The notes beneath the pieces are model-generated. The model had not been told where the DNA came from. It saw only the letters and a program-made list of their open reading frames with translations, and ran no database searches. This document shows positions 24,322 to 35,983 of a DNA stretch of 64,000 nucleotides, piece after piece. The DNA comes from Paraphysomonas bandaiensis. Lineage: Eukaryota; Chrysophyceae. The translations under genes were made by a program, and so were the position numbers. Each line of letters begins with the position of its first letter. Position 1 is the first letter of the stretch. Location of the stretch: assembly GCA_965644295.1 (NCBI GenBank), contig CBFFRP010000123.1, positions 1-64,000 on the forward strand, written 5' to 3'.

Positions 24322-25360
24322 ATGTTGTGTGAAATATCAAGTCAATATGGGTTTTTAGCAGTATGGTTATCTATGTCACTGTTAGGAGTGGTATGTTAAA
24401 TATCTCCATATATATACTTATTCTTACAATATTCCACATAGGTTTCTGTATTGACATTATCGGGAGCTGTATTTTTACCCTTTTATGCGTATCCGAGGTA
24501 TCCATATGGCTGTTTGTGAACTATCGGTTTAACACTTATATATGTGTTAGCTATGAGAAGTGGGTACGTAAATCGAATCCAAAGTTCCCCAGCCCCGAGC
24601 TTGTTCGCAAGGAAATAATCCAATCTCTCAAAGGCGTTGCAATTGGAGTAGTGTGCCCGGCTTTTGCGCTATACGCCTCCTACAGCGGTATGTTACATGG
24701 GTATTGTGGAGATCCGCATGGAGTTGGTGTTAGCGGACACTTACTCCAAACCCTTGTAATTATTGGCTTCTCTGATTTTGTCGAATATGCATATCACTGG
24801 TTGGGACACAGATATCATACCATGTGGAACGTGCACAAACATCATCATGTGTTTTACAACCCTACTCCCTTTGCAGTTATAGGTATGTGAAACATGAGAG
24901 TTGTGTTATCGTTTATACTGATATACTGCTTTTTCTCTCAGCTGACGAATTGGTGGACCAGTTTATGCGATCCTTACCTATGGTTATCCTTCCCGCTATG
25001 ATGCCTATCAATATCGACCTTTTGTTTACTATATATTCCACACTCTTCTACGGTTACGGTGTATACCTTCATTGGGGTTTCGAGTCCCCATATCTCTCCG
25101 CACACAACCCCATATTTAATACGAGCTACCATCACTACTCTCACCATGCAGTGTCTGTGATTGGGCGGCCAGTATACACTGGTTTCTTTTTCAAAATATG
25201 GGACAACCTCTTCAACACGTGCTCACCTTCTCCGTGCTCCTGCTACGAGTGTCGGCCAATGCGATCTAAGGCTGATTACGCCAAGGTAGTGAAACCTGAT
25301 TACTCAGTGTTACTGTCACCCTCTTTCTGGGCGACGGCATCAATGGACATCAAGGAGTGA
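24322..25360 (+). CDS. Sterol desaturase / fatty acid hydroxylase family, di-iron membrane enzyme
   Basis: Four exons (24322-24390, 24442-24497, 24551-24882, 24942-25360) join to 291 aa. All three histidine clusters that hold the two irons are present: HWLGH, HKHHH and SYHHYSHH. Hydrophobic segments lie near the N-terminus (FLAVWLSMSLLGVVSVLTLS), before the first His box (GVAIGVVCPAFALYASYSG), and in the middle (LPMVILPAMMPINIDLLFTI), so it should be an ER membrane protein with the His boxes on the cytosolic face. The layout fits C-5 sterol desaturase (ERG3/SC5D) and related oxidases; the exact substrate cannot be read. The start gives a short exon 1 that supplies the first membrane segment. 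Confidence 0.9.
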
Positions 25361-25881
25361 TGCCGTTATGCGATATAACCTGTGCCTTATCTCTATGCGT
25401 AGTTGCAGCGTACCGCGAATACAGCAGCAACTACGAATATCTGATATTAGCGCCTTCTGATTGGATTCTAATATTCTATATGTTGTCACTCAGAATATTC
25501 TTAGCCTATGCGGCTACGACTGTCGTCTGGCTCTTGATACTACCAAGAGTATTTATGACACATTATGGCGCTCTAAAATAATCATATTATTATAATCTGT
25601 GATCTTAACGTACAGTGTAGCATGAAACCATCATATTGTATTTCTGCTTGTAAGAACGCAATACGTAGAAAACTAATCGATATGAAATATATGATCCATC
25701 GCTAAGTTTGACGAAATAGAAAGAAGTAGTAGCTATAAGAGTAGCTAGGATACGGATAACATCACCCTCACTTAATACTGAACTATACATAGAAGTTTGT
25801 ATTATCGGTTACGAATAGTTGAAAGCACTAAGACAAAACGTTTCACGGATATCCACAAAGCGTAATGAAACTATGTTAAAT
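25361..25881. other. Intergenic between convergent genes
   Basis: About 0.5 kb between the desaturase stop and the stop of the minus-strand membrane protein gene. A 74-codon frame that overlaps the desaturase stop begins with GTG and has no support. Nothing else seen. Confidence 0.5.
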
Positions 25882-27279
25882 CTACATTCGATTCTGCATA
25901 CGAGCTGTGTCATCATGTGAATGAATAGGGGCCCATCGCATTGGTCCTGTCTTCTTCCAGAGGGGAATTGACTTGACTGTGTAGACTTGGAGAGATTTTT
26001 TGTAATCGAGAGTTCGATTTGCTACAGAAGGAAAGCACGGACACGGAGGGTGGTTTGGTAAGGTGTGAACAAGGACCGCACAAAACATAGGGTCTGTGTC
26101 TGATGTGTGTATATATACTTTTGGACAGCAGGTCAATGGATAAGCTGGGGGGCATTGCGATGAAACACTTGGGAATATAGGACATAAACACGACAAAGTG
26201 GCGACGGCGGTAACAGTAGTAGTCTGATTTTCGCTATCGAATACAAGCTGCTTTGGGGCATTAGAAATATAAGACCTGGTTTGCGACGAGGATATAATGT
26301 TCATATCCCCCGTATAAGTTCCATTGCTAGGAAAATATCGTATATGAAAACTTGGCAGTATAGGATACAGACATGACGACAGACCGCTGGTGTTCAGCGC
26401 AGTTGTCTTACTAGCGCTATATTGCTCCGAAAGATTTGGAAGGAGATGATAAAAAGTGGAGACGGATTCATTCTTGAAATCATATGAATCATTTCCACGT
26501 ACGCTATCTGGAATAATAGACTTTGATGAATATATCTGTCGGAAAACAGCACCCCACGCATCTTCAGATTCCGAAAACCTTGCGTCGGTATAATACCCAG
26601 AGAGTAATGTTGTATTACATGGAGGAGGAAGGTGGGTATTAGTGTTAGGGGCAAGTACTCGATAGGGCCCAGATATTTCTTCGAGAGTACTTCTATCCAC
26701 GGAATATAACGGCTGGCGCACACGCTGTCTGGAATAGAATGAACGACTCCTACACTTGCTGTTTGGCTTCATTAGTGTCGCGTGTAAAAGCTGTACAGCA
26801 ATAATAACCAACAACCACAAAACCGTCACTTCTTCATTGTTCACAGGAGAGTGTCTACTCGGAATCTGAATAAAACACCATACTATAATCAGCTACAGTG
26901 AAAAAGACCCGCTAACCTCGTGAATATGAGGGGTTTCAAAGCATGATATCGACTCCCGTCTATAGGAAGTATTGAGTAGTCCATATAACTCAAACTTAGA
27001 TGGATTACAAATATATGGTACTTCCTTTCCAGTCTCCCTCATACAAATACATGAAGAGATATCTACTGCACCGGATAGTTCCTAGAATATATAGTAATTA
27101 AGATAGAATGAGATATATGATGATAGTTCAAGTACATCTGTTATAATAATATTCGTGTGTTGTAGATCAAAAAATATTAACTCATGACATGTTCCATGTT
27201 TGTCAGAGAGTGAGAGTAAACATTCACATTCATTCGTAGAATTCCAATTCAGAATATCAAGAATAATTGTAGTATTCAT
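25882..27279 (-). CDS. Orphan Cys/Ser-rich protein with one transmembrane segment
   Basis: Three exons (27279-27136, 27081-26917, 26865-25882) join to 430 aa. I do not recognise the family. The first 110 residues have paired cysteines (NECECLLSLS, SCICMRETGKEVPYICN). A single strong hydrophobic segment lies near residues 118-138 (VTVLWLLVIIAVQLLHATLM). After it come about 290 residues rich in Ser, Thr, Pro and Cys with several N-x-S/T sites (NTT, NDS, NES, NTS, NGT, NQT, NRT) and cysteine-proline motifs (SCLCPIFPS, CCPKVYIH, HPPCPCFP). This suggests a secreted-face domain, but no N-terminal signal peptide is evident. Which side faces the lumen is open. Exon joins keep frame; coding status is likely but function is unknown. 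Confidence 0.7.
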
Positions 27280-27903
27280 TGTTCTATGTGGTTATATATG
27301 AATAGTGAACTCATCATATATATGCTTATATATATGAACACAATACACTGTATATATATATGGTTATGACTAGACTGGTTCATATGTAATACACTGTACA
27401 TATATGACACTAGCTAGTTTGTTCCTATGGAGTTTATACACTGTAATCTTGTGGGGATAAAAGGAAATAAAGTAATACGAAGAAGAAGTGAGATATGAAG
27501 TGAGGTGAAGTGAGGTGAAGTGAGATGAAGTCTCTATATTGACACAAGTTCAACAACTATCTAACAAATACATACTCTGTATGTACAATCTACGTACACT
27601 GCTGTACATAAGTAGGTGGGATACATCGCATCCCAGTTCTTTTTTTGTTCGACTCTAGAAAATCACAATATTGTCTGATCATATTTTGGATTTTTTCTAT
27701 ATAAAACAACAGTTTTCAACATTCCCTTATTCCAAGACAAAATATCAGTTAAATTTCGTGTTACAATATACAAAATTTAAAATTCGAATTTGTTTTTTCA
27801 TGCACCACATACATACACATATATGTATATATTCACAGTGATGTGTACATGCATCTCATCACTTTCTAATCATATCAATCCATACTATACAAACCAAAAC
27901 AAT
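27280..27903. promoter_or_regulatory. Divergent upstream region, orphan membrane protein and NAA40
   Basis: 624 bp between diverging ATGs. It has long TATATATA tracts at about 27296-27365 and a short purine-rich direct repeat (GAGGTGAAGT units, about 27487-27531). A run of sense codons precedes the NAA40 ATG; I take 27904 as the start because a basic, Gly-rich N-terminus begins there. Confidence 0.45.
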
Positions 27904-29056
27904 ATGAAAGCAACAGGAGGTGCAGGCTTATCAAATAGAGGTGGAGGAAAGACCCGTCAAGGGGGTGGTTCAGTTAAAACAAAGAAGACTGTACCTAGAA
28001 AGACTAAAGATGTTGATGACTCGATTATCATACTAAGAGAAGCTCTATTCACCCCATCTGGAGCAGATAAAGATGTCACTGCTGGCATTGCACCACCATT
28101 CATGAAGTTCAATAGGAATGGATTGGATCTTGTCATAAATTTCTCATCAAAATTAAGTAAAGCAGAAAGCAAATGGGCATTTGAGTTAACTAAGAATCAT
28201 ATGGAGGATGTATATGATGCAAGTGGATATGGATGGGATGATGAGGATAAAATGAGAGAGTTAACTGAGCAAGGTGCAAGATTTCTTATTGTCCGTGAAA
28301 GGGTGGAAGAAGGTATGCCACCCGGTCCTATTCGTGCCTTCATACACTTTCGTTTTACGGTCCAAGGCGAGGTCATGGATAAGATGGCCGGAGACCCATG
28401 TGTATACGTATGGGACATACAGTTGGAAGAAAATATACAAGGCAAAGGGCTTGGTCGACACTTACTTCTCATTTTGGACCTTATTGGGCGACAGCAAAGA
28501 ATGAAACATTTATGTGTACCAGTGCAGCTGAATGACGAGCGTACTACTGAATGGCTTTCAAAGATCAAAGGGTTTGGTCCTGATACAGCTCTAGAGCAAT
28601 TGGTTGGGTTTGATCCAGATATGGAGGTAGGCGGTTGATATACTGATTCACTCAATCGAATGTGTTGAAATGTGTGTATAGGGCTTCGAGGTGTATTCTA
28701 AACCCCTCTGCCTCCCTACAGCTATGAAGACCGCCTCACCTAGCAGCCCTACAGATGTTACTGCCACAGAGAAATCTCCTGTCACAGTACCACCGGAAGA
28801 AGTTAACGTTGGTTCTGATACCGAGGAAGATGCTGAGGGTGAGGTCGAAGACGAAGGTGACGAGGAGCCAGAAATGAACCAGGAAGACATAATCAATGGC
28901 CTCCAAGTGATGTTCAGGGAGAAGCACGGTAGGGATGCCACAGAGGAGGAGGTGGCACAGTGGATGGAAGCTATCAACAGTGTGACGGATAAGTTACAGG
29001 GAGTTCATGTCGATGACATTGAGACTGAAATTGTTGACACACCACGCGATGCATAA
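27904..29056 (+). CDS. NAA40: NAA40 (NatD), N-terminal acetyltransferase for histones H4/H2A, with acidic extension
   Basis: Two exons (27904-28626, 28682-29056) join to 365 aa. The GNAT core covers about 60-240: FELTKNHMEDVYDASGYGWD, RFLIVRE, IRAFIHFRFT, VYVWDIQLEENIQGKGLGRH with the acetyl-CoA loop QGKGLG, and LCVPVQLNDERTTEWLSKIK. The WGW-like YGWDDEDKM and the wide core are typical of NatD, which acetylates the N-terminal Ser of histones H4 and H2A. The second exon adds about 110 residues not found in animal NAA40: an acidic stretch (SDTEEDAEGEVEDEGDEEPE) and a helical EMNQEDIINGLQVMFREKHG...EEEVAQWMEAI unit. An upstream in-frame ATG at 27790 would add a hydrophobic stretch and is less likely. 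Confidence 0.92.
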
Positions 29057-29276
29057 TCTTCATCGTCGATTAAGTGTACTTCTGTATTATGGGATGGTTT
29101 ATGTTAATTTATAATTATGAGCATAGTTTACTTCAATATGATCTATGCGGAGCTTCGAAACGCATTTAAACATAAGTATGCTATGAAACTAATGCACTCT
29201 TAGCTCTTATACGCTTATTTATATTCAAAAATATACAAGCAGCGATATATAGCACTACACAACCCTATCTACATAG

Positions 29277-32087
29277 TCACTTCACGAAACTAGATATGGC
29301 ATTTAAGTGATCTTTCATTCTCTCTATAATTTTCTCCGTAGATGCTAACGACGAGTTAACATTACTCATGGTACGAATATAAAGACTTATTCTATTCATA
29401 AGTTCCTTCATTTGCACTTTCGTAATGATATCCGACCCTTTCTCAATAGCAAATTGCTCGATGAGTTCGTCTGCTGTTAAAGACGAACAGGCAAGAGCCA
29501 TTTCCATAAAAAGCTGTACACTTAGATGTTTCTTCCGCCAGCGATAATAATTTTGGAATGTATCCGACTCTGCAAATCCCATGAAGAGATCCTGTCTCTT
29601 GGACGACACAAAACAGTCTGGTATGTGTCTGGCATTCTTGCGGTATTTTTTCACACTGGCGGCAAAGGAATCTCCCCCAAGGAGTTCGTTCGGGTTGCGG
29701 TAAAGCCACAGAGACGACGCGCCTTTCCGAAGTGGGGACGGTGCCCGAGAAGTAGATGACAATTCTTTTGCTAGTACAGAGACTCTACTACCCGAGGTGG
29801 CGCCTGTACTATCCTCACTGTGCCCCATTGATGTGGCTGATGGTTCACCTCGAGGAGGCGATTTCGAGGCTGGACTGCCACCGTCCGCCCTCCAAAACGA
29901 TCCAGAGATTGATGACGCGGCTGCCGGCATACTGGTGTGCAGGTCACTTCTCGCTTGAAAGTGGGACTCAAAGGGTTTCATTAATGCATACGTGAGGTGC
30001 CGAAAATGTTCCCTGAGGAGCATATTGCCAATGATTGCCTGCCTATCCGAGCCCTGTAGGGAGGGCGTTTCTTCCTCGCCTAGTATGCTACCAAGCATAG
30101 AAAACATAGACGTTGAGGATGAAACGGAAGACTGGGTGGCCAGAATATCCTCTATGGCTGGGCTGTTAACTAATTGAAGAATACGGGAATCTGGTCGAAC
30201 GGAAAGTGAATGACGAATACACAGCATAGTGTTGGCACCACTTCCACCAGATGTACCTGCCCCGCCACTTGCCATCCATCGGTCATGCACTACCTCCAGA
30301 GAGGTTTGTCGAGACAGGCGACTCACACTGCAAGGAAGGTCCGGTACAGGGGTATCAGGTATATCAGGAGGAAGAGTGATTGATAGAGAAGTTGTAGTAC
30401 TGCTGGTGCTGACAGAGGTTGACATATCAGGTCCATCTTCAGAAGTAGTCTCACGAGTTGATGACCGAGACGAGAATAAACTCATTTTTCTTCCCCTAAC
30501 CTTTGAGAAGGGCGAAGCTCCACCGCTGCCCGCTTTGCTCTGAATCACAGGCAAAAATATGCAGGCATCAAAGTGAGCAAATGATTTCAATAGAAATGGA
30601 TTGGTAATGCCAACAATCATCCCTGGAGGGCGAACACCAGCAGGGTAGGTGCTTCCGGTCACACAGGTGCCAAGAGAGCTACCAGAAACACAACGCCCGG
30701 TGACGCTATTTTCACTCGTCGCCCGGGTGAATTGAGGTTGTTCATCCGAAGAAACACCCGCGGTTGTACCTGCATATCCGACTGTCATATCGTGGAGCTC
30801 ATCGAAGCCCTCACTGGATGCGGTCACGTCTAGTGTGCCGGGTCGGTGAGTGGCCCCACTCGATAGTATTGGAGCGCTAGCTGAGGGAGGTGTGCGATCG
30901 TACAGGGACTCCACTACATCAAATATCATCCCACTGTCTGAGCCAAACGAAGAAGTAGGAGATACGACCGCGCCGACGCTAGCCCCTGCCCCACAGCTCA
31001 GCAGTGCCCCGGGTGATCCGCCTGACACTTGAGCATCATCCATCTCGTACTTACGGGCTGAGGCTGCTGACAATAGAGTCACATCGCTATCATAAGGACT
31101 TATATAAGGTCTAAAATCTCCTCCGTATGATAGTGGAGCCGACAAACTAACTAACGCAGTGACCACTCTTGACGAGAGCTCCGCGGAAGGAGCCCAAACC
31201 AGTATGTCTCGCCCAGTTACAACCAGCTCCCACAATGTCCACACGTGCGGCAAGAGGCCTAGTGGCTTCAGGAGTGACAATAAATTTTCATCTCCAAACA
31301 AGCCAGAGCCTCCACCTAGGCCGTCGTCCACCCTGTTACTGATGGAGGGATCACGAGCCCGGGACGGAGGTTCGATGCCATAATCGACGTAAGTCATCAG
31401 ACTCGGTACAATGAAACTAATAATGTCGCCGTAGAATGGAAGCTCCAGGTGTTCACCACCTGTCGGATATGGCCAGGATAAAAAGTGCTCATATGCAACT
31501 TCAATGGAAGCATACAAGTTGCTGTCGTACAACTCTATACTAACTGGCGGTCTGAGGCCGTTCGAATCACCGCTGTTGCAAACAACACTCTTCTGCGGCA
31601 GGTGCTCAACTACACCAGTAAGCCGGTCCAAAATTCTGTACGCAAGCGCCGCAAATGGATGCTTACAGACTAGAACTATGCTTCGTTGAAAGAACCCTCT
31701 CTTCGTTGATGCGTCCCGAGATTGCGAGAACGAAACGAAACAGTTTAAACAATGGTGTTTGAACTCTAGCTGCTTTTCTCGCACACGCAAAAGGTATTGA
31801 AATTTATGCTTACTGCCTGCCTGCAAGCAGTCTGGCATTGATAACATCTTAATATCACTAAGAACATTATCGCTAACCTAAAGATATACACGACATGAAC
31901 TTCATAGTAACATACGTATTGATCATATACCGAATTTGGAGGATACACAGTTTTTATTTGTTGTCCATGCGACTCATCAAACACAACCACCTGAATAAAG
32001 AGATCAATCAATACATAATTTCTATTGTTTATCGTATACCACTATGGCAACAGCCCATGGAGTGGTTTCAATGTTGTTATCATTCAT
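29277..32087 (-). CDS. DENND6: DENND6-like Rab guanine-nucleotide exchange factor
   Basis: Three exons (32087-32040, 31990-31931, 31877-29277) join to 902 aa; animal DENND6 is about 600. The N-terminal uDENN part reads WAVAIVVVVFDESHGQQIKT, YPPNS, then MLSMPDC and the FQRSIVLVCKHPFAALAYRI region. The core DENN shows GLLPHVWTLWELVVTGRDIL, VWAPSAELSSRVVTALVSL, SYGGDFRPYISPYDSD and MIVGITNPFLLKSF, which are DENND6 (FAM116) hallmarks. The C-terminal part has FVSSKRQDLFMGFAESDTFQ and helical repeats. The extra length is Ser/Thr/Gly-rich insertions between core blocks, GC-richer than the neighbouring intergenic DNA. DENND6 activates Rab14-type GTPases on endosomes in animals; the partner here is unknown. 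Confidence 0.88.
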
Positions 32088-33035
32088 CTTCTCTTAATAT
32101 TTATATAATCGGGACATGTAATCTAACAATTGATGTAATGTTATGTATACATCAATGATACTGTAATAAAACTATATATCAGTTTGATACATTAACATGA
32201 GATGAATATGTTTAATTAATTCCTTTCTTGATAGTGTCAGATCTGTGATGTAAGTGCATATATATATATATATATATAGATGTATATGTAATGATGTGTG
32301 TAGTATGTACTACTGCTCTATGTACACACGACTGTGTATGCATATATATAGCAGAGGGACAATTCTACGAATAAAATGAAACTCCGACATACATTTTGTA
32401 CACATACAAACTGTCCATAGAGGCGTTTTTTGACAAAGTGTACCAGCCCTCCACTTGTCGGACTGCACTCGAAATAAAAAAATTGTACTCATTTTGACTA
32501 CAATTTCAAAGCTCTACACTCATATTCCATACGAAAAAACGCAATACAAAAAAATAAAGTGGGACCAGACTGGTCCGCTTTTTGTCGAAAAAAGTCTCCA
32601 TATGTACTTGCATGATGTGATGGTACTGTATATACGGTAGAATACATTGTCCACATAGACTACAGTAGAGTCGAAAAAAAAATACGTTGGTGAATTCTGA
32701 TATTTTTTTGAATATTGCCCTCATCCAAGTGCTGTGTATCCTACACCTGTATGCTGTTGTATGGATATACACAACTCAAAGTATGCTATGGAGTATGTGT
32801 GCTGTGTGTATGTATATCCCACAGCAGGACTGTCTGTTGTATATATACGATACCCACACATCTATCATATCAACATAATCTTACTGTCACAATAACCATA
32901 ACACTATACAAACATACTATCCCATCACACTATCTTGTGTATCCCACTCTCTTAATTCAACAGAGTACATCCACCTATCTCTATCTCTCTCCATTAACTA
33001 TCAGATCCATTACATTCTTGTATTAACACTATAAT
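32088..33035. promoter_or_regulatory. Divergent upstream region, DENND6 and coiled-coil genes
   Basis: 0.95 kb between diverging ATGs, very AT-rich, with a (TA)n run at about 32260-32278. Several short frames on both strands have no support. No gene seen. Confidence 0.5.
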
Positions 33036-35041
33036 ATGACAGACGAGACAACAGATGAATTAAGTACAATGAATGCACTTAGTAGTAATATTCATACACC
33101 ACTACAAAAACGTTTAAGAGATAAAACATATGATCTAATATCTTCACAATACACACCTGAATTGATTGAAAAGAAACTCAGTGAATATAATGAGAAAATA
33201 CAATTACATCAAACTCAAACGGCTGAATTAAGGCGATCAACAGAGTTAAGATCATCGGGCCTTGTTTCTTATGAGGTATACATTCGTATTTTGCAATAGA
33301 GCAGCATATCATGTTTTGTATCTTAGAGTTCTCTTGCATCTGCGTCGAAAGTGACAAATATGTCCGTCGCTAAAGCTTTGACAATGGCTGAAACCCCCAC
33401 CACTCGACCTGTTCCTCAGCATGGTAGCCATACAATCTCTCATCCTACCCAAAACTTGGGCAAGCGTTTTTCTCTTTCAAGCGCATCCCATCCTAAAGCC
33501 ACTGAGAAAACTACTGTGGTATACCTTCATATTGCGATATAGCATCTACTTCTTGTACTAATTTCGTATGCTTGGTAGGGTCCACTGGATAGTGAGCACC
33601 AGCAACAACTTGAAGTGATGAATGAGTCTATATTTCATGAATTGTCGGAACAGCTCAAGGGTGAGAAGGTTCGAGTCACAGAGCTATCCGCGAAGATTAA
33701 TGAGTTGCATGGTCTTGAGGAGGAACAGCGGCGTCGTGCACGAGCTCTTGAGGACGAGAGAAACGCGTGAGTATAGAGGTATTGTATCTACGATATTGTT
33801 GTAACACTACGACGCTGTAGTATTGTTGAACAACGAGATCAGATGGAAGAGGAACTCGCGCAGCTTCGGTCGACATGCGAAGGACAACTTGTGCAACTAG
33901 AGGTAAGTTCGCGGAATTTGATGACATGTATCTTATGGGTATTTGTAGAGTAAAACTAATCGTATTGTGGATCTCGAAAAACTGCTTAGTGACTACATGG
34001 ATCGGGAGTCGGAGTTGCGGGACCAGGTAGTACTAGCTGAAGAAAGCAATGAACTGGCGGAGGCGCAGCGGGATGGATATGTATGAGCATATGCTACTAA
34101 CTACCGTATTCTAACTACTGACTACTTTAGCTTTCCAAGATGAATGAAGCTTCGAATAAATTGCGATCCATGATTTCAAGAGTTCAGGAGGTCAGCGACG
34201 AGAATGACGAGCTGCGGTCGCAACTGGCCGCATTACAGGCAGAACGGTATAGAGCTTAAAGCATACGATACTCGCTATTCATTTCTCTTGCGTAGGGATG
34301 CAGCCTTGCAACAAGTAGATGGGAAGGAGTCAACAATCGGACAGCGTGAGAAGGAGTTCAGTGAGATTTCAAATCACAACCAGGAGTTAATTCGAACGAA
34401 TAATGACCTCACCGAGCGCATGTGCGACATTCCAAAAGTAATGTGTGAAGCCTAATGTTGTGGTATAGGAAGCAGCTGGAAGAAACTGTTCGGATTGCAC
34501 GAAGTGATAGTGAGATGCTTCGCGCAGAATTCGACGAGATGTCTCGAGCGAACCAGATTTTAATTGCTGATAATGACAAACTGAAGGCTCGCATGTACGA
34601 TGCTAGTTCAGTTTTTTATGTGTGACTTGGTGGTTTGTATGCAGCGGGACTAGTGAGGCGGAGGTGCAGCGTGCGGAGGATGTTGCGGCGGAAGCGCGAC
34701 AGATTGCGGAGAAGCACAAAAATGAGTACGCTATTGCGATGGAGAAACTGACGAAAGCAGAGCATATAGTGGAAGAGGTGGAGAAAGAGAGAAGCCATAT
34801 TATTAGTGTGCAGCAAGGTCTCGTGAAGCGAGTGGACGCAGAGAAAAAAAGCAATCATGTTACCGTGGTTTATCATCGATCACAGGTTCGCACTTTATTG
34901 TTTTCCATGATAACCTGAAATGTTTCACTATAGACTTTGCTTTTGCTAACGACTATCTGGGCCCTGATAATCGGGATCATTTACAATTATATAGTTGACT
35001 TCAAGCCATGTACACATGATGACTACAGATTTACCTCTTAA
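33036..35041 (+). CDS. Tail-anchored coiled-coil protein, golgin-like
   Basis: Ten exons (33036-33275, 33327-33518, 33579-33766, 33821-33902, 33949-34080, 34131-34246, 34296-34421, 34469-34594, 34645-34885, 34934-35041) join in frame to 516 aa. Residues from about 145 to 480 are almost continuous heptad-type coiled coil rich in Glu, Lys, Arg, Leu and Gln (LEEEQRRRARALEDERNA, RIVDLEKLLSDYMDRESELR, LRSMISRVQEVSDENDELR). The last short exon encodes one transmembrane segment (TLLLLTTIWALIIGIIYNYI) and a 15-residue tail. A long cytosolic coiled coil held by a C-terminal anchor is the layout of Golgi tethers such as CASP, giantin and golgin-84, but no family-specific motif was seen. Missing the last exon would hide the anchor. 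Confidence 0.85.
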
Positions 35042-35512
35042 AAGGTTTATCCACTCGCATCATCACAACTCATATTTTCTGCTGGCCTAAGTTGCAGTTT
35101 ATAATACTAATAATGAAGAGGTAGTATGGTTGACTGCACATTTTTGTAAAACTGTTTCGGGGAATAATAGACAGTTGAAAACATGGGATAAAATTTCTTT
35201 GTCCTTTATTCACAGATGTCATTCCCGTGACTTCGATTTTAGGTAGAGTGTCATCAAAATAGGAGACGAGCGGTTATCTTTCTAGAAAGAGCTGAAATTT
35301 CGTTGAGGAAACGTATAGAAAAATAGGATCATAAAATATCAGCTCGTAATATTTCGCTTCCTACTTACCACAGTCGTAATACACAAAACTATAGGCTTAC
35401 CTAAAAATTCACATTATTATACTAAATCTCATTATATCAAGTAGACTATAGACATGTAGTTTAGCTTGTAAATTTAGCGAACTTACGAAACACCTGCTTT
35501 ATAATATGAGCC
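35042..35512. other. Intergenic, no gene seen
   Basis: About 0.47 kb between the coiled-coil gene and the copia element; AT-rich, nothing recognised. Confidence 0.5.
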
Positions 35513-35517
35513 GAGAG

Positions 35518-35810
35518 TGTTGGGAAATGCTCATTTTACTTAGATCAAAGAGAGATTAAGTTGTTAGACTAGATAGATTTATTAATATCGTTTACACGAA
35601 TTGTGTTAAACAACACAAGCTCGTTTTGTGCCATGCATAAATCACTACTTCTGTAGACCTTTCGCTACTAAACATATCTTGAAAGAGCAAACTATTTCAG
35701 TTTTCTCAATATCATAACAGCATCTACACATCACCATACTTCACTGTATTCTCGTACATTGTCTTCAAGTACCACATTGAATATACTAGGATACAGTCCA
35801 TATTCTAATA
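35518..35810 (-). repeat. 3' LTR of the complete copia element
   Basis: 293 bp, identical by eye to 40680-40972. Read on the minus strand it begins TATTAGAATATGG and ends TTTCCCAACA, so its termini are TA...CA instead of the usual TG...CA; the related LTR at 4269 begins TGTTGGAATA. Confidence 0.95.
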
Positions 35811-35820
35811 CTCCCACTCA
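35811..35820 (-). other. Polypurine tract of the complete copia element
   Basis: On the minus strand TGAGTGGGAG lies directly before the 3' LTR, as expected for the plus-strand primer. Confidence 0.75.
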
Positions 35821-35983
35821 ATGTAGAATGCAGTGATACGAAACAACAATGAGTACAGTGATCTTCATGCTATAAACTAGTCTCATAGGTAAAATAGATG
35901 TGAAATCTTATCAAGATACATATATAACTAGCAGTCAACTAGATATATAGTTATGTGGGATTCTCACCCACTAAAACACACCT

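Noticed and set aside
25357-25581. 74-codon hydrophobic frame overlapping the desaturase stop
   Set aside because: It begins with GTG, has no family match and sits in the 3' untranslated region; no splice explains it.
30229-31383. Plus-strand frames opposite the DENND6 gene
   Set aside because: They are shadows of the Ser/Thr-rich coding sequence on the minus strand, which has the DENN landmarks.
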